In this document: piece by piece, positions 7,244 through 15,667 of the stretch | Layout: every line of letters begins with the position of its first letter | Position numbering within the stretch: position 1 is the stretch's first letter | DNA from: Gammaproteobacteria bacterium | GTDB lineage: Bacteria > Pseudomonadota > Gammaproteobacteria > Pseudomonadales > Azotimanducaceae | Direction of reading: 5' to 3' | DNA: 35,663 nt | Assembly: GCA_012961165.1 (NCBI GenBank) | Contig: DTZW01000099.1 | Coordinates: forward strand, 1-35,663 | Translations under genes and position numbers: made by a program | Notes under the pieces: generated by a model | What the model saw: only the letters and a program-made list of their open reading frames with translations | Told to the model about the DNA's origin: nothing | Database searches by the model: none

Positions 7244-8021
7244 CTACGAATACATTAAGCTGACACGTCACGGTCACATTACGACCTTGATGCTGAACCG
7301 GCCCGAGGCAATGAATGCACTAAGTTCGGGGCTGATGGAAGAAATAGAGCAGGCTTCCCGTGACTTTCTGAATGATGAGGCAACCCGGGTCGTAGTGTTT
7401 CGGGGATCCGGTAAGCACTTTAGTGCCGGAGCGGATTTGAAAGAAAATCGGCCAGCTCGAAATATGGTGATGCAGCGTCGTGACTTAACGCTCGGAGCAC
7501 GAATGATCAGGGCTATTACCGAAATCCAGCAGGTCACCATAGCGGCGATGCATGGTGTAGCGCTCGGTGGGGGAGCTTGCATACCGACTGCCTGTGATTT
7601 CCGGATAGCGACTGACGATGCTGTTTGCGGGTACCCGGAAGTGAATCTGGGAATGAACCTGATGTGGCAATCTCTTCCCTTGTGTGTGCGGCTGATCGGC
7701 CCGGCCAGGGCAAAACGTATGATTATGCTTGGTGACAAGGAAAACGCCGAGACGCTGCTAGATTGGGGTTTTCTGGACCAGGTGGTGCCGGTGTCAGGGC
7801 TGGATCAAGCCGTAGACCTGATGGCGACTCGGTATGCAGGCCAGCCACCGGCGGCGATGCAGATGATCAAGCAGAGTATCAATGCGGTCAGTTCAGGGAT
7901 GGACCAGGCGATCATGCATATGGATGCAGATCAGAATATGCTGACAGCGCAAAGTGAAGATCGTGCAGAAGGTATGAACGCGTTTTTTGAAAAACGTGAA
8001 CCGGAATTCAAAGGAAACTAG
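7236..8021 (+). CDS. enoyl-CoA hydratase/isomerase (crotonase) family protein
   Basis: The 261-residue crotonase has the oxyanion-hole segments HFSAGAD (residues 61-67) and GVALGGG (107-113). It keeps the glutamate of the second catalytic motif (YPE, E135, equivalent to Glu164 of rat hydratase). The Glu144 position is occupied by Cys115 in GGGACIPTACD. It may therefore be an isomerase or a one-glutamate hydratase rather than a canonical beta-oxidation hydratase. The start appears to be TTG 7236, overlapping the DUF4340 stop by 8 bases. The next ATG would remove the first conserved strand. Coupling to a stand-alone biotinyl-domain gene downstream suggests branched-chain or methylglutaconyl-type CoA metabolism, but this is inference. 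Confidence 0.88.
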   Translation: MNNYEYIKLTRHGHITTLMLNRPEAMNALSSGLMEEIEQASRDFLNDEATRVVVFRGSGKHFSAGADLKENRPARNMVMQRRDLTLGARMIRAITEIQQVTIAAMHGVALGGGACIPTACDFRIATDDAVCGYPEVNLGMNLMWQSLPLCVRLIGPARAKRMIMLGDKENAETLLDWGFLDQVVPVSGLDQAVDLMATRYAGQPPAAMQMIKQSINAVSSGMDQAIMHMDADQNMLTAQSEDRAEGMNAFFEKREPEFKGN

Positions 8022-8023
8022 TG

Positions 8024-8245
8024 ATGACGAAGATTGAAGTTACTTCTGAAGTGACTGGTAACGTCTGGAAGGTTCAGGCCAAAGTCGGGGACGTGCTTGC
8101 TGAGGAGGACGTCATCATGATTCTGGAATCCATGAAAATGGAGATTCCGGTTGAAGCGCCGGTTGCGGGGAAATTAGTTGAGTTATCGGTAGCGGAAGAA
8201 GACAGTGTTGATGAGGATCAGGTCGTCGCGGTTATTGAAACCTGA
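8024..8245 (+). CDS. stand-alone biotinyl-domain (biotin carboxyl carrier) protein
   Basis: The 73-residue protein is a single biotinyl domain. The canonical biotinylation motif ESMKMEI holds the modified lysine at about residue 38, flanked by the two expected beta-hairpin halves and the VDEDQVVAVIE end. Biotin ligase would attach biotin, and the domain would shuttle CO2 between carboxylase subunits. A GTG at 8021 is in frame, but ATG 8024 sits better behind AAGGA. It follows the crotonase by 2 bases. No biotin carboxylase or carboxyltransferase gene is in the window, so its partner must be encoded elsewhere. It lacks the N-terminal Pro/Ala-rich linker of AccB, which makes it shorter than the acetyl-CoA carboxylase carrier. 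Confidence 0.9.
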   Translation: MTKIEVTSEVTGNVWKVQAKVGDVLAEEDVIMILESMKMEIPVEAPVAGKLVELSVAEEDSVDEDQVVAVIET

Positions 8246-8252
8246 ATGTAGA

Positions 8253-8274
8253 TCCGGGCCATGATTGACCCGGA
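8253..8274. terminator. stem-loop between convergent genes
   Basis: TCCGGG (8253-8258) pairs with CCCGGA (8269-8274) around a 10-base loop, in the 42-base gap between the convergent biotinyl-protein and alcohol-dehydrogenase genes. There is no clear T-run on either side, so it is a weak terminator candidate. Confidence 0.3.
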
Positions 8275-8287
8275 CAGATAAAGCCTA

Positions 8288-9370
8288 TCAGTCAAACATG
8301 ATGATGTGCCGTGCTTCTTGCCCTGTTTTAAGGGCATTCAACGCATCGTTCACATCGTGTAACTTGATGTGTTTAGAAATCATCTGGTCGAGGTGTAGTT
8401 TGCCGTTAAGGTAAAAATCAACAAAGCGTGGCATGTCGACCCTGAACCTGTTTGAGCCCATGTTGGATCCCTGAATCTTTTTCTCTGCCAGAAAATCCAC
8501 CCCATGTAGTTCTACCATGACGCCCACTGGGATCATTCCAATTACCGTGGCAGTGCCGCCCGGGCCTAACATTTTCCATGCCTGTTCAGTCGTTGCCTTC
8601 AGCCCGATGGCCTCGAATGTGTAGTGACACCCGCCCTGGGTCAGCTCCCTGACCTCGCCGACAGCGTCGACTTTGCCAGGATTAATGGTATGGGTGGCAC
8701 CCAGTGATTTTGCGATTTCCAGTTTGGTATCAACCATATCGACGGCAATAATCATTCCCGCTCCCGCTATGGCGGCACCGTTGATGGCGGCAAGGCCTAC
8801 CCCCCCGCATCCAATCACCGCTACTTTTGAACCGGGCTCAACCCCGGCGGTGTGGAACACTGCACCGACGCCGGTCGTCGTAGAGCAGCCAATCAGCGCG
8901 GCGCGGTCCATCGGCATGTCCTCGCGCATTTTTACCAGTGCATGCTCGTGAATGAGCATGAGCTCGGCAAATGAAGACAGATTAAGGAACTGGTGGATTG
9001 ATTCGTCGCCTTTGTGCAGTCTTGGCTCATCTTCGGCGTCCCGGGAAACTTCCGGGCTTTGGCAAAGGGAAAGGTGACCCGTAATACAATGTTCACAGTG
9101 ACCGCAGAAAGCAGACAGACAGGTAATGACATGGTCACCCTTCTTAACGTAAGTGACATCTGCGCCGACTTCTTCCACAACGCCTGCACTTTCGTGGCCA
9201 AGGATTGTTGGTAATGGATAGGGATAAGACCCATCCACGAAGTGGAGATCACTGTGGCAAACACCAGCAGCGACAGGTCTTACCAGTACTTCCCTGGGAC
9301 CCGGCTTGGAAATCTGTACTTCTTCAATTTCAAGAGGCTGGTTTGGTGCTCGTAATACTGCTGCTTTCAT
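8288..9370 (-). CDS. zinc-dependent alcohol dehydrogenase
   Basis: The 360-residue medium-chain dehydrogenase has catalytic-zinc ligands C38 and H60 (GHE) and structural-zinc cysteines C89, C92, C95 and C103. It also has a Rossmann NAD(P) motif GCGGVG followed by a conserved acidic residue at the end of the second strand (AVDMV), typical of NAD preference. It resembles class III/arylalcohol-type enzymes. The frame is open from 9412, but the conserved N-terminus MKAAVLRAP and a GAGGA ribosome site place the start at ATG 9370. It probably oxidises primary alcohols or reduces aldehydes, but the substrate is not determinable. It is divergent from folK. Confidence 0.92.
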   Translation of the reverse strand: MKAAVLRAPNQPLEIEEVQISKPGPREVLVRPVAAGVCHSDLHFVDGSYPYPLPTILGHESAGVVEEVGADVTYVKKGDHVITCLSAFCGHCEHCITGHLSLCQSPEVSRDAEDEPRLHKGDESIHQFLNLSSFAELMLIHEHALVKMREDMPMDRAALIGCSTTTGVGAVFHTAGVEPGSKVAVIGCGGVGLAAINGAAIAGAGMIIAVDMVDTKLEIAKSLGATHTINPGKVDAVGEVRELTQGGCHYTFEAIGLKATTEQAWKMLGPGGTATVIGMIPVGVMVELHGVDFLAEKKIQGSNMGSNRFRVDMPRFVDFYLNGKLHLDQMISKHIKLHDVNDALNALKTGQEARHIIMFD

Positions 9371-9441
9371 GGTGTCCTCACTGCTACTATTTGCGAACAC
9401 TAAAACTATCATGAAATTCGAACGGATAGCTATTTCAGACG

Positions 9442-9951
9442 ATGCCTAAATTGACCTATATTGCGCTGGGCTCTAATCTGGGTAGCCAGGAGAAAAATCT
9501 GCGCCTGGCGGCGGTCGAGTTGCAGAAAATCTCAACAAGCCCTCTGGTGGCGTCCTCTATCTGGTGGAGTACGCCAGAAGGATTTGATGAAGATGTTGCA
9601 GCGTTCTGCAATGCAGTGGTGGCCGTTGAAGTAGAGATGGCAGCGGACGAGCTGCTGGTAAGGCTCAAGGAGATTGAACAGCAAATGGGGCGAGCCAGGA
9701 GTGAAGGTGGTTCCTACCTGTCCAGGACCATAGATCTCGATATCATCGATTACGACTTAAGGGTGCTCAAGACCGAGAGGTTGGAATTACCGCACCCGAG
9801 GGCCTCGTCCAGAAGGTTTGTTCTTTTGCCGTTACAGGAAGTGGCACCGGGGTATTATTTTCCAGGCATAGAACTTGACTTAGAGGCACTCATCGAAATG
9901 GCCCCGGAAAACCCGATGCGAAAATCTAGTCCCCTGAACCCTTTGGGGTAA
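9442..9951 (+). CDS. folK: 2-amino-4-hydroxy-6-hydroxymethyldihydropteridine diphosphokinase
   Basis: HPPK transfers pyrophosphate from ATP to 6-hydroxymethyl-dihydropterin in folate synthesis. The 169-residue protein has the family start YIALGSNLG (residues 6-14), the GRARSEGGSYLSRTIDLDII region with the two Mg-binding aspartates of the DLD motif (about 94-96), and the HPRASSRRFVLLPL signature (about 117-130). It is slightly longer than E. coli FolK. It stands alone, not beside folP or folB. Its 3' end overlaps the convergent DUF1820 gene by 26 bases. Confidence 0.95.
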   Translation: MPKLTYIALGSNLGSQEKNLRLAAVELQKISTSPLVASSIWWSTPEGFDEDVAAFCNAVVAVEVEMAADELLVRLKEIEQQMGRARSEGGSYLSRTIDLDIIDYDLRVLKTERLELPHPRASSRRFVLLPLQEVAPGYYFPGIELDLEALIEMAPENPMRKSSPLNPLG

Positions 9952-10261
9952 AAGCGTTAGCAGGGAAAGTCGCAATGTTAGCACCGCTTGGTGCATCACT
10001 AATTGATCCCACCCCTTCTTTTGCAACTTCATCTATTCTGACGATGGAGTGCATGGGCAGGTAGCTTCTGCTGACCCCCTCGAACTCTGCTTTTAGCTTT
10101 TCTTCACTGGGGTCAACCAGAACGCCAGATCGCTCACCGAAGACCAGTTCTTCTATTTCGATAAATCCATAGAGGTCAGATTGGTAGATCTGTCGGGCAT
10201 AGATTTCGTAAATCTGTCCCTGATTAAAGAAGATAATCTTGTAGATAGGGGTGCTGGGCAT
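9926..10261 (-). CDS. DUF1820 family protein
   Basis: The 111-residue protein carries the conserved gammaproteobacterial DUF1820 start: IYKIIFFNQGQIYEIYARQ, then SDLYGFIEIEELVF and RSYLPMHSIVRIDEV. It is probably a small soluble beta-rich protein. No catalytic motif is evident and the function is unknown. The last nine codons overlap the 3' end of folK on the other strand. Upstream it shares an approximately 160-base divergent region with miaB. A DUF1820 gene next to miaB or its cluster is consistent with a gammaproteobacterial chromosome. Confidence 0.85.
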   Translation of the reverse strand: MPSTPIYKIIFFNQGQIYEIYARQIYQSDLYGFIEIEELVFGERSGVLVDPSEEKLKAEFEGVSRSYLPMHSIVRIDEVAKEGVGSISDAPSGANIATFPANAFTPKGSGD

Positions 10262-10380
10262 TAGGTATTATCCAAGTTGACGATGCAGTTTTCTTTTTCT
10301 TAGGGGGCTTGTCAACATAACTAATGCGAACGACCCCACGAATCTCTTTAAATTGGGGTATTAACCTGAAATTTCAAGGC

Positions 10381-10386
10381 TATAAT
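10381..10386 (+). promoter_or_regulatory. -10 element of a probable miaB promoter
   Basis: A consensus TATAAT lies 35 bases upstream of the miaB ATG in the 159-base divergent gap. No good -35 hexamer is found at 16-18 bases upstream, so strength is uncertain. Confidence 0.45.
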
Positions 10387-10420
10387 AGCGCGCCCTTCTA
10401 TTTGGTTCCATTACAGCTAA

Positions 10421-11749
10421 ATGGCTAAAGTATTTATCAAAACGCACGGCTGCCAGATGAATGAGTATGACTCTTCGAAGATGGTGGATTTATTGAGTGA
10501 ATCTCAAGGCTATGAGCTGACCGATGATGAAACCGAGGCGGATCTGTTGTTGTTAAATACCTGTTCTATAAGGGAAAAAGCCCAGGATAAGGTGTTCCAT
10601 CAGCTGGGTCGGTGGCGCAAGCTGAAGGCAAAGAACCCAGGGTTGAAAATTGGTGTTGGTGGATGTGTTGCTAGTCAGGAAGGTGAAGCCATCATTGTCC
10701 GCGCGCCGTTTGTAGACGTGATCTTTGGTCCACAGACGTTGCACCGGTTGCCCGAACTGATCGCTTCGGCAGATTCTACCAAAAAGCCTCAGGTTGATAT
10801 TAGTTTTCCGGAGATTGAGAAATTTGACTGTCTGCCGGAGCCGTCTGTAGATGGGCCAAGCGCTTTCGTGTCTATTATGGAAGGCTGTAGCAAGTATTGC
10901 AGTTTTTGCGTCGTGCCTTACACCCGTGGAGAGGAAGTAAGCCGGCCTCTGATGGACGTTCTCAGGGAGATTACGAGACTTGCTGAAAAAGGCGTCAGGG
11001 AGATCAACCTGCTGGGCCAGAATGTGAATGCCTATAGAGGGTCACTGCAGGACGGCGATCAGGTTGCTGATCTGGCTTACCTGATCTCGCTGATGGCAGA
11101 TATCAATGGTATTGATCGAATCAGGTATACAACTTCGCATCCTGTGGAATTCAGTGATTCACTGATTGACGTCTACGCAGAGGTTCCTGCGCTGGTGAAC
11201 CATCTGCACCTGCCGGTGCAAAGTGGCTCTGACCGGATACTCGCGAAAATGAAACGGGGTTATACGGTTCTCGAGTACAAGTCCCGGATCAGAAAATTAC
11301 GTAAGCTGCGACCCGGTATCAGTCTGTCCAGCGACTTTATCATTGGATTTCCCGGAGAAACCGAGGCTGACTTTGAGGCCACAATGAAGCTTATTGAAGA
11401 AATTGGTTTCGACCAGTCCTTCAGCTTTATCTACAGTGCGCGCCCTGGTACACCCGCCGCAGATTTGCCAGATGACACGCCCATGTCGGTAAAGAAAGAA
11501 AGGCTGGCGGTTTTGCAGGCACGCCTGACTGGCCAGGCAATGAGGATTAGTGAGTCGATGGTTGGCGAGGTGCAGAGAATCCTGGTCACCGGTCGCTCAA
11601 GAAAGGACCCAGGCCAGCTTCAGGGAAGAACTGAGAATAATCGGGTGGTTAATTTTGCCTCATCCAATCACGCTCTAATTGGTGGCTTTGCAGATGTCGA
11701 AATCGGTGAAGCCCTGCCCAATTCGCTGCGTGGACGACTTATCGATTGA
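10421..11749 (+). CDS. miaB: tRNA-2-methylthio-N6-dimethylallyladenosine synthase MiaB
   Basis: MiaB is a radical-SAM methylthiotransferase that converts i6A37 to ms2i6A37 in tRNAs reading UNN codons. The 442-residue protein has all three N-terminal auxiliary-cluster cysteines (C11, C48, C82) and the radical-SAM motif with C156, C160 and C163 (CSKYCSFC). A C-terminal TRAM domain covers about residues 375-440. Length and start ([18 protein letters not shown]) match the family. It opens the conserved cluster with phoH/ybeZ 66 bases downstream. Confidence 0.97.
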   Translation: MAKVFIKTHGCQMNEYDSSKMVDLLSESQGYELTDDETEADLLLLNTCSIREKAQDKVFHQLGRWRKLKAKNPGLKIGVGGCVASQEGEAIIVRAPFVDVIFGPQTLHRLPELIASADSTKKPQVDISFPEIEKFDCLPEPSVDGPSAFVSIMEGCSKYCSFCVVPYTRGEEVSRPLMDVLREITRLAEKGVREINLLGQNVNAYRGSLQDGDQVADLAYLISLMADINGIDRIRYTTSHPVEFSDSLIDVYAEVPALVNHLHLPVQSGSDRILAKMKRGYTVLEYKSRIRKLRKLRPGISLSSDFIIGFPGETEADFEATMKLIEEIGFDQSFSFIYSARPGTPAADLPDDTPMSVKKERLAVLQARLTGQAMRISESMVGEVQRILVTGRSRKDPGQLQGRTENNRVVNFASSNHALIGGFADVEIGEALPNSLRGRLID

Positions 11750-11815
11750 ACGTTTGATTGAACTAATTCCGCCTGACTTGAAGGTATAAACTAGCTAACC
11801 CGAAGCCAAATCACT

Positions 11816-12796
11816 ATGAATTTGCAATCCCCTGAACCTCTCCAGATCACCCTGGAGCCAAATGATTCCCATCAACTTGCCACACTGTGCGGGCCACTGG
11901 ACGCCCACCTGAAGCAGATTGAAAAACGCCTCGGAATAACCATCAACAACAGGGGTAACGATTTTCAGCTGATTGGTGAAAGCGATGTGGCTCGCGCTGC
12001 GGGCGAGTTGTTGAAGCAGATTTATCGGGAGGTGACGGGTGGTGCCGAATTGACACCAGAAATTGTACATCTTTTTCTGCAGGAATCTGGTGTAGAGGCA
12101 CTGCTCGATCCAGGCGCCGAAGACCAGAACCTCATACGCACCAGGAAGAAGAGTATTAAGCCGAGAGGCGGTAACCAGATTCGGTATGTCGATGCGATTC
12201 GAGGTAGCGATATCAATTTCGGGATTGGCCTTGCTGGAACGGGTAAAACTTATCTGGCGGTTGCCTGTGCCGTCGAGGCTCTAGAGCAGGAAAGCATCAG
12301 AAGGATTCTTCTGGTTAGGCCTGCAGTCGAGGCTGGCGAGAAACTGGGGTTCTTGCCTGGCGACCTGGCCCAGAAGATTGACCCGTACCTCAGGCCGCTT
12401 TATGACGCGCTTTATGAACTGCTCGGTTTTGAGAAGGTAGAGAAGTTGATTGAGCGCAATGTCATTGAAGTAGCGCCCCTGGCGTTTATGAGAGGGCGGA
12501 CGCTTAATGACTCATTTATTATTCTTGATGAAAGCCAGAATACGACGGCGGAGCAAATGAAGATGTTTCTTACTCGTATTGGTTTTGGTTCCACCGTGGT
12601 TATAACCGGGGATATTACCCAGATCGACTTGCCAGTGAAGACATTGTCTGGCCTGAAACATGCCATGACAGTACTCCACGAAGTGAAGGGAATCTCGTTC
12701 ACCTACTTCGGTGTGAAAGACGTGGTAAGGCATCCCCTGGTGCAAAGGATAGTGGAAGCCTATGGTGAGTTTGAAGACAACGACGATCGGAGATAG
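11816..12796 (+). CDS. ybeZ: PhoH-like ATPase YbeZ
   Basis: This 326-residue P-loop ATPase of the PhoH family has Walker A GLAGTGKT at residues 138-145 and Walker B FIILDES at 235-241. It also has the family-typical RPAVEAGEKLGFLPGD and GDITQIDLP segments. The N-terminal 120 residues hold the KH-like RNA-binding region. YbeZ works with YbeY in RNA metabolism and ribosome maturation, and the neighbouring ybeY supports this. The start has no strong Shine-Dalgarno. Only 4 bases separate its stop from the chosen ybeY start. Confidence 0.95.
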   Translation: MNLQSPEPLQITLEPNDSHQLATLCGPLDAHLKQIEKRLGITINNRGNDFQLIGESDVARAAGELLKQIYREVTGGAELTPEIVHLFLQESGVEALLDPGAEDQNLIRTRKKSIKPRGGNQIRYVDAIRGSDINFGIGLAGTGKTYLAVACAVEALEQESIRRILLVRPAVEAGEKLGFLPGDLAQKIDPYLRPLYDALYELLGFEKVEKLIERNVIEVAPLAFMRGRTLNDSFIILDESQNTTAEQMKMFLTRIGFGSTVVITGDITQIDLPVKTLSGLKHAMTVLHEVKGISFTYFGVKDVVRHPLVQRIVEAYGEFEDNDDRR

Positions 12797-12800
12797 TCTC

Positions 12801-13250
12801 GTGCATGAGGTGGAAGTGTCCAGGAGCACAGAGAGGCTTTCCGGGGAGCCCGATGAAGCGCAGGTAGCATTCTGGCTTGAATTCGTTCTTGATCGGCTCG
12901 ATCGTCAGTCATCGGAAGTTTCAGTACGTATCGTGGGTGAAGAGGAAATTGCTTCTCTCAATGCGCAATATCGGGGTCTGGAAAAGGCGACCAATGTTCT
13001 TTCGTTTCCGGCGGGTATATCAGTCGAGGAAGTCGAACTTCTAGGTGATATTGTGATCTGCAGCAAGGTAGTTAAGCTCGAATCAGATCTGTATGGTAGG
13101 GGTTTTGCAGATCGTTATGCTCATATGTTGATTCATGGTTTACTGCATCTGTTAGGTTACGATCACATGGAAGAGGGGGCGCGAACCCGGATGGAACAGT
13201 TGGAGACAGACTTGTTGTCGAGGCTAAACATGTGGAACCCTTATGAGTGA
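12801..13250 (+). CDS. ybeY: endoribonuclease YbeY, 16S rRNA maturation
   Basis: YbeY is a zinc metalloprotein needed for 16S rRNA 3'-end maturation and ribosome quality control. The 149-residue product contains the metal motif HGxLHxxGYDH with H112, H116 and H122, and the RGLEKATNVLSFP segment typical of the family. The frame is open from 12762 inside ybeZ, but GTG 12801 is preferred: it has GGAG about 8 bases upstream, follows the ybeZ stop, and gives an N-terminus (VHEVEVSRST) that aligns with other YbeY proteins. Its end overlaps corC by 8 bases. Confidence 0.95.
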   Translation: MHEVEVSRSTERLSGEPDEAQVAFWLEFVLDRLDRQSSEVSVRIVGEEEIASLNAQYRGLEKATNVLSFPAGISVEEVELLGDIVICSKVVKLESDLYGRGFADRYAHMLIHGLLHLLGYDHMEEGARTRMEQLETDLLSRLNMWNPYE

Positions 13251-14070
13251 TCAGGACGGTTCGAAATCCTGGTTAGAAAAACTTTCCCTGGCGTTGAATG
13301 GTGAGCCCAGCTCGCGTTCGGAACTGCTTGATTTGCTCCGTTCCGCCCAACGACGTGAGTTACTTGATAGTGAAGCGCTCAGCATTATTGAGGGCGCGCT
13401 CTCCGTTCATGATATGCAAGTTCGGGAGATCATGATTCCCCGAGCCCAGGTCGTCTTTGTTCGCCTTGATCAGGACCCAGAGGAATTTCTTCCGTTGGTT
13501 ATAGGCAGCGGCCACTCACGTTTCCCTGTCATAGGTGAAAACCAGGATGAGATAGTCGGTATCCTGTTGGCCAAAGACCTGCTTCCGCTGGCGCAAAAAA
13601 ACAGTAAACAAAAGTTCAACCTGCGCGATAGTCTTAGACGGTCAACCTCTATTCCCGAAAGCAAGCGATTGGATGTGTTATTGCAGGAGTTTCGAGCTAC
13701 CCGTAATCACCTTGCCGTTGTCTATGACGAGTACGGCGGAATAAGTGGCATCGTGACGATTGAAGACGTTCTGGAACAGATAGTCGGTGATATTGAAGAT
13801 GAGTATGACTTCGAGGAAGAGGGCTTTATCAACAAGCACACCAATGGCTCGTATACGATTAAGGCGCTGACTCCGATTGAAGATTTTAATGAACAATTCG
13901 AGACCGAATTAAGTCATGAAGAGTTCGACACGATCGGTGGTCTTGTCACGAATTGTTTCGGCCATCTCCCAAAACGAGATGAGCAGGTGTCTGTAGAAGG
14001 CTTCAATTTCAAGGTCCTGAATGCGGATGGTCGACGGGTTCACCTTCTGCAAATGACCAAATCGAACTAG
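13243..14070 (+). CDS. corC: CBS/CorC_HlyC domain protein (CorC/YbeX)
   Basis: The 275-residue cytosolic protein has two CBS domains (about residues 65-190; IMIPRAQVVFVRLDQD starts the first, VYDEYGGISGIVTIEDVLEQIVGDIEDE closes the second). A CorC_HlyC transporter-associated domain covers about residues 205-272. It lacks membrane segments. It is linked to magnesium/cobalt resistance and more recently to ribosome homeostasis alongside YbeY/YbeZ. The gene begins inside the ybeY stop region and is followed 2 bases later by lnt, as in other gammaproteobacteria. Confidence 0.93.
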   Translation: MSDQDGSKSWLEKLSLALNGEPSSRSELLDLLRSAQRRELLDSEALSIIEGALSVHDMQVREIMIPRAQVVFVRLDQDPEEFLPLVIGSGHSRFPVIGENQDEIVGILLAKDLLPLAQKNSKQKFNLRDSLRRSTSIPESKRLDVLLQEFRATRNHLAVVYDEYGGISGIVTIEDVLEQIVGDIEDEYDFEEEGFINKHTNGSYTIKALTPIEDFNEQFETELSHEEFDTIGGLVTNCFGHLPKRDEQVSVEGFNFKVLNADGRRVHLLQMTKSN

Positions 14071-14072
14071 CC

Positions 14073-15554
14073 GTGACGGGTTCGAAGGCCCCTGGTCGGC
14101 GGGATATTATCCTGGATGTTATCGCCCTGCTCGGCGGTGCATTATTTTCCCTTAGTTTGTCCCCTCTCGGATTCTGGCCGTTGGCTTTTGCATCCCCTGT
14201 TGCCCTGTATGCCGTTACTCAGGAAGGCTCTGTCAGGCGGACTATTCTTCGCTTTTACCTATATAACGTTGGCCTCTTTGGGGTGGGTGTATCCTGGATA
14301 TTTGTATCGATCAATGAATACGGTAATGCATCCGTGGCCCTTTCGGGGATTCTGGTGCTGCTCTTGGTCCTTGCGTATTCGCTGACCTGTGTACCGCAGG
14401 CGGCTCTTTATGCCCGATATTTCCGGGGGCGGGGCATGTTCGGCGCTGCCTCTTTCTCGGGGCTGTGGGTGCTGCAGGAATGGTTTCGATCCTGGTTTCT
14501 CACGGGGTTCCCATGGTTGTTTGTTGGTTATGGAGCGATGGGCACGCCGTTGGAAAATATTGCGCCGATTGCAGGCGTGTTTGGCGTTAGCCTTGTTGCG
14601 GTATTTGTAGGAACGAGTCTGTATGTTGCTGTAGCGCATCGTTCCTGGCAGTTGTTGATTCCCGGGCTCACGGTATTTCTGGTGAGTCTTTCGGCCAGTC
14701 ATCTTTCTTTTACCAGACACGAGCGAACGGTGTCTGTCTCTCTGATTCAAGGAAATATAGATCAACATGTGAAGTGGCAGCCGCAGAATCGCCGGCTAAT
14801 TTTTGACCTTTACAAGAACGCGAGTGAGACCGAATGGGGCCGTGACCTGGTGGTATGGCCAGAGGCTGCGATCACGCTGTTTCGTGAGCAGGCGGTTGAC
14901 GCCCTGGAAGATCTTGATAGACGTGCCGCAATGTCAGGGTCTGCTCTTGTTCTCGGCATTCCAGACCGTCATGAGTCCGGCGGCTTCCAAAACACGGTAA
15001 TAGTTTTAGGTGAAGGCGAGGGGCAGTACGTCAAACGCCGGCTGGTGCCATTCGGTGAATATGTTCCCCTTGAAGACTATCTTCGTGGTCTGATAGAGCT
15101 TTTCAATTTGCCGATGTCCCATAACATGACAGGTCCAGCTAAACAGCCGCCTCTTATCGCCGGTGGTAATCGACTGTCGCTTTCGATTTGCTATGAGGTG
15201 GTCTACCCGGATTTAGTGAGGTCATCTGTTGAATCTCCAGATCTGCTGATGACAGTCAGCAACGATACGTGGTTTGGTTCATCCGTCGGGCCATGGCAAC
15301 ATTTCCAGATGGCAAGGATGCGGGCGCTTGAAAATGGCCGCGCCATGATTCGGGCCACCAATAATGGTGTTACAGCCCTGGTGGATTACCGGGGCGTGGT
15401 ACAGGCGCGCCTGCCTCAGTTCCAGGCCGGTATCCTGCGCGGAGAGGTCGAGGTTCGGTCCGGGTCGACGCTTTTCAGTCAGTTTGGCAGCTATCCGGTT
15501 CTCTGTTTCTGCCTGCTGTTGATTGGAATTACCTGCCTGCGGCGAGATCAGTGA
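14073..15554 (+). CDS. lnt: apolipoprotein N-acyltransferase
   Basis: Lnt adds the third acyl chain to the N-terminal cysteine of lipoproteins in the inner membrane. The 493-residue protein has several N-terminal membrane segments (about residues 15-210) followed by a periplasmic nitrilase-fold domain. The catalytic set is present: E264 (VVWPEAAI), a lysine in YVKRRLVPFGEYVP (about 321), and C373 (SICYEVVYPD). The end has one more hydrophobic segment (about 470-487). The start is GTG 14073, two bases after corC. No better start is seen. It supplies the machinery that LptE, two genes downstream, would need. Confidence 0.95.
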   Translation: MTGSKAPGRRDIILDVIALLGGALFSLSLSPLGFWPLAFASPVALYAVTQEGSVRRTILRFYLYNVGLFGVGVSWIFVSINEYGNASVALSGILVLLLVLAYSLTCVPQAALYARYFRGRGMFGAASFSGLWVLQEWFRSWFLTGFPWLFVGYGAMGTPLENIAPIAGVFGVSLVAVFVGTSLYVAVAHRSWQLLIPGLTVFLVSLSASHLSFTRHERTVSVSLIQGNIDQHVKWQPQNRRLIFDLYKNASETEWGRDLVVWPEAAITLFREQAVDALEDLDRRAAMSGSALVLGIPDRHESGGFQNTVIVLGEGEGQYVKRRLVPFGEYVPLEDYLRGLIELFNLPMSHNMTGPAKQPPLIAGGNRLSLSICYEVVYPDLVRSSVESPDLLMTVSNDTWFGSSVGPWQHFQMARMRALENGRAMIRATNNGVTALVDYRGVVQARLPQFQAGILRGEVEVRSGSTLFSQFGSYPVLCFCLLLIGITCLRRDQ

Positions 15555-15601
15555 TATGCCCTGCTAATTGCATCCTGTAGAATTGCGGGTTTTTTGACAC
15601 A

Positions 15602-15667
15602 AGCGAACATAACCACAAGCATGAGCGAATATAACCATTAGCATGAGCGAACATAAATACAGCCATA
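15602..15667 (+). repeat. three tandem 22-bp repeats across the leuS start
   Basis: Three head-to-tail copies of a 22-bp unit sharing the core AGCGAAYATAA run 15602-15623, 15624-15645 and 15646-15667. Copies 1 and 2 each end in ATG, so two start codons lie 22 bases apart and in different frames. The third copy is leuS codons 2-9. This probably arose by tandem duplication of the gene's own start. Confidence 0.85.
15621..15641 (+). promoter_or_regulatory. six-codon decoy/leader ORF before leuS
   Basis: ATG 15621 opens the peptide MSEYNH and stops at TAG 15639-15641, one base before leuS ATG 15643. It mimics the leuS start (MSEHKYSH) because of the tandem repeat. Neither ATG has a clear Shine-Dalgarno. 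It could permit termination-reinitiation control of leuS. It contains no leucine codon, so it is not a leucine attenuator. Confidence 0.45.
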
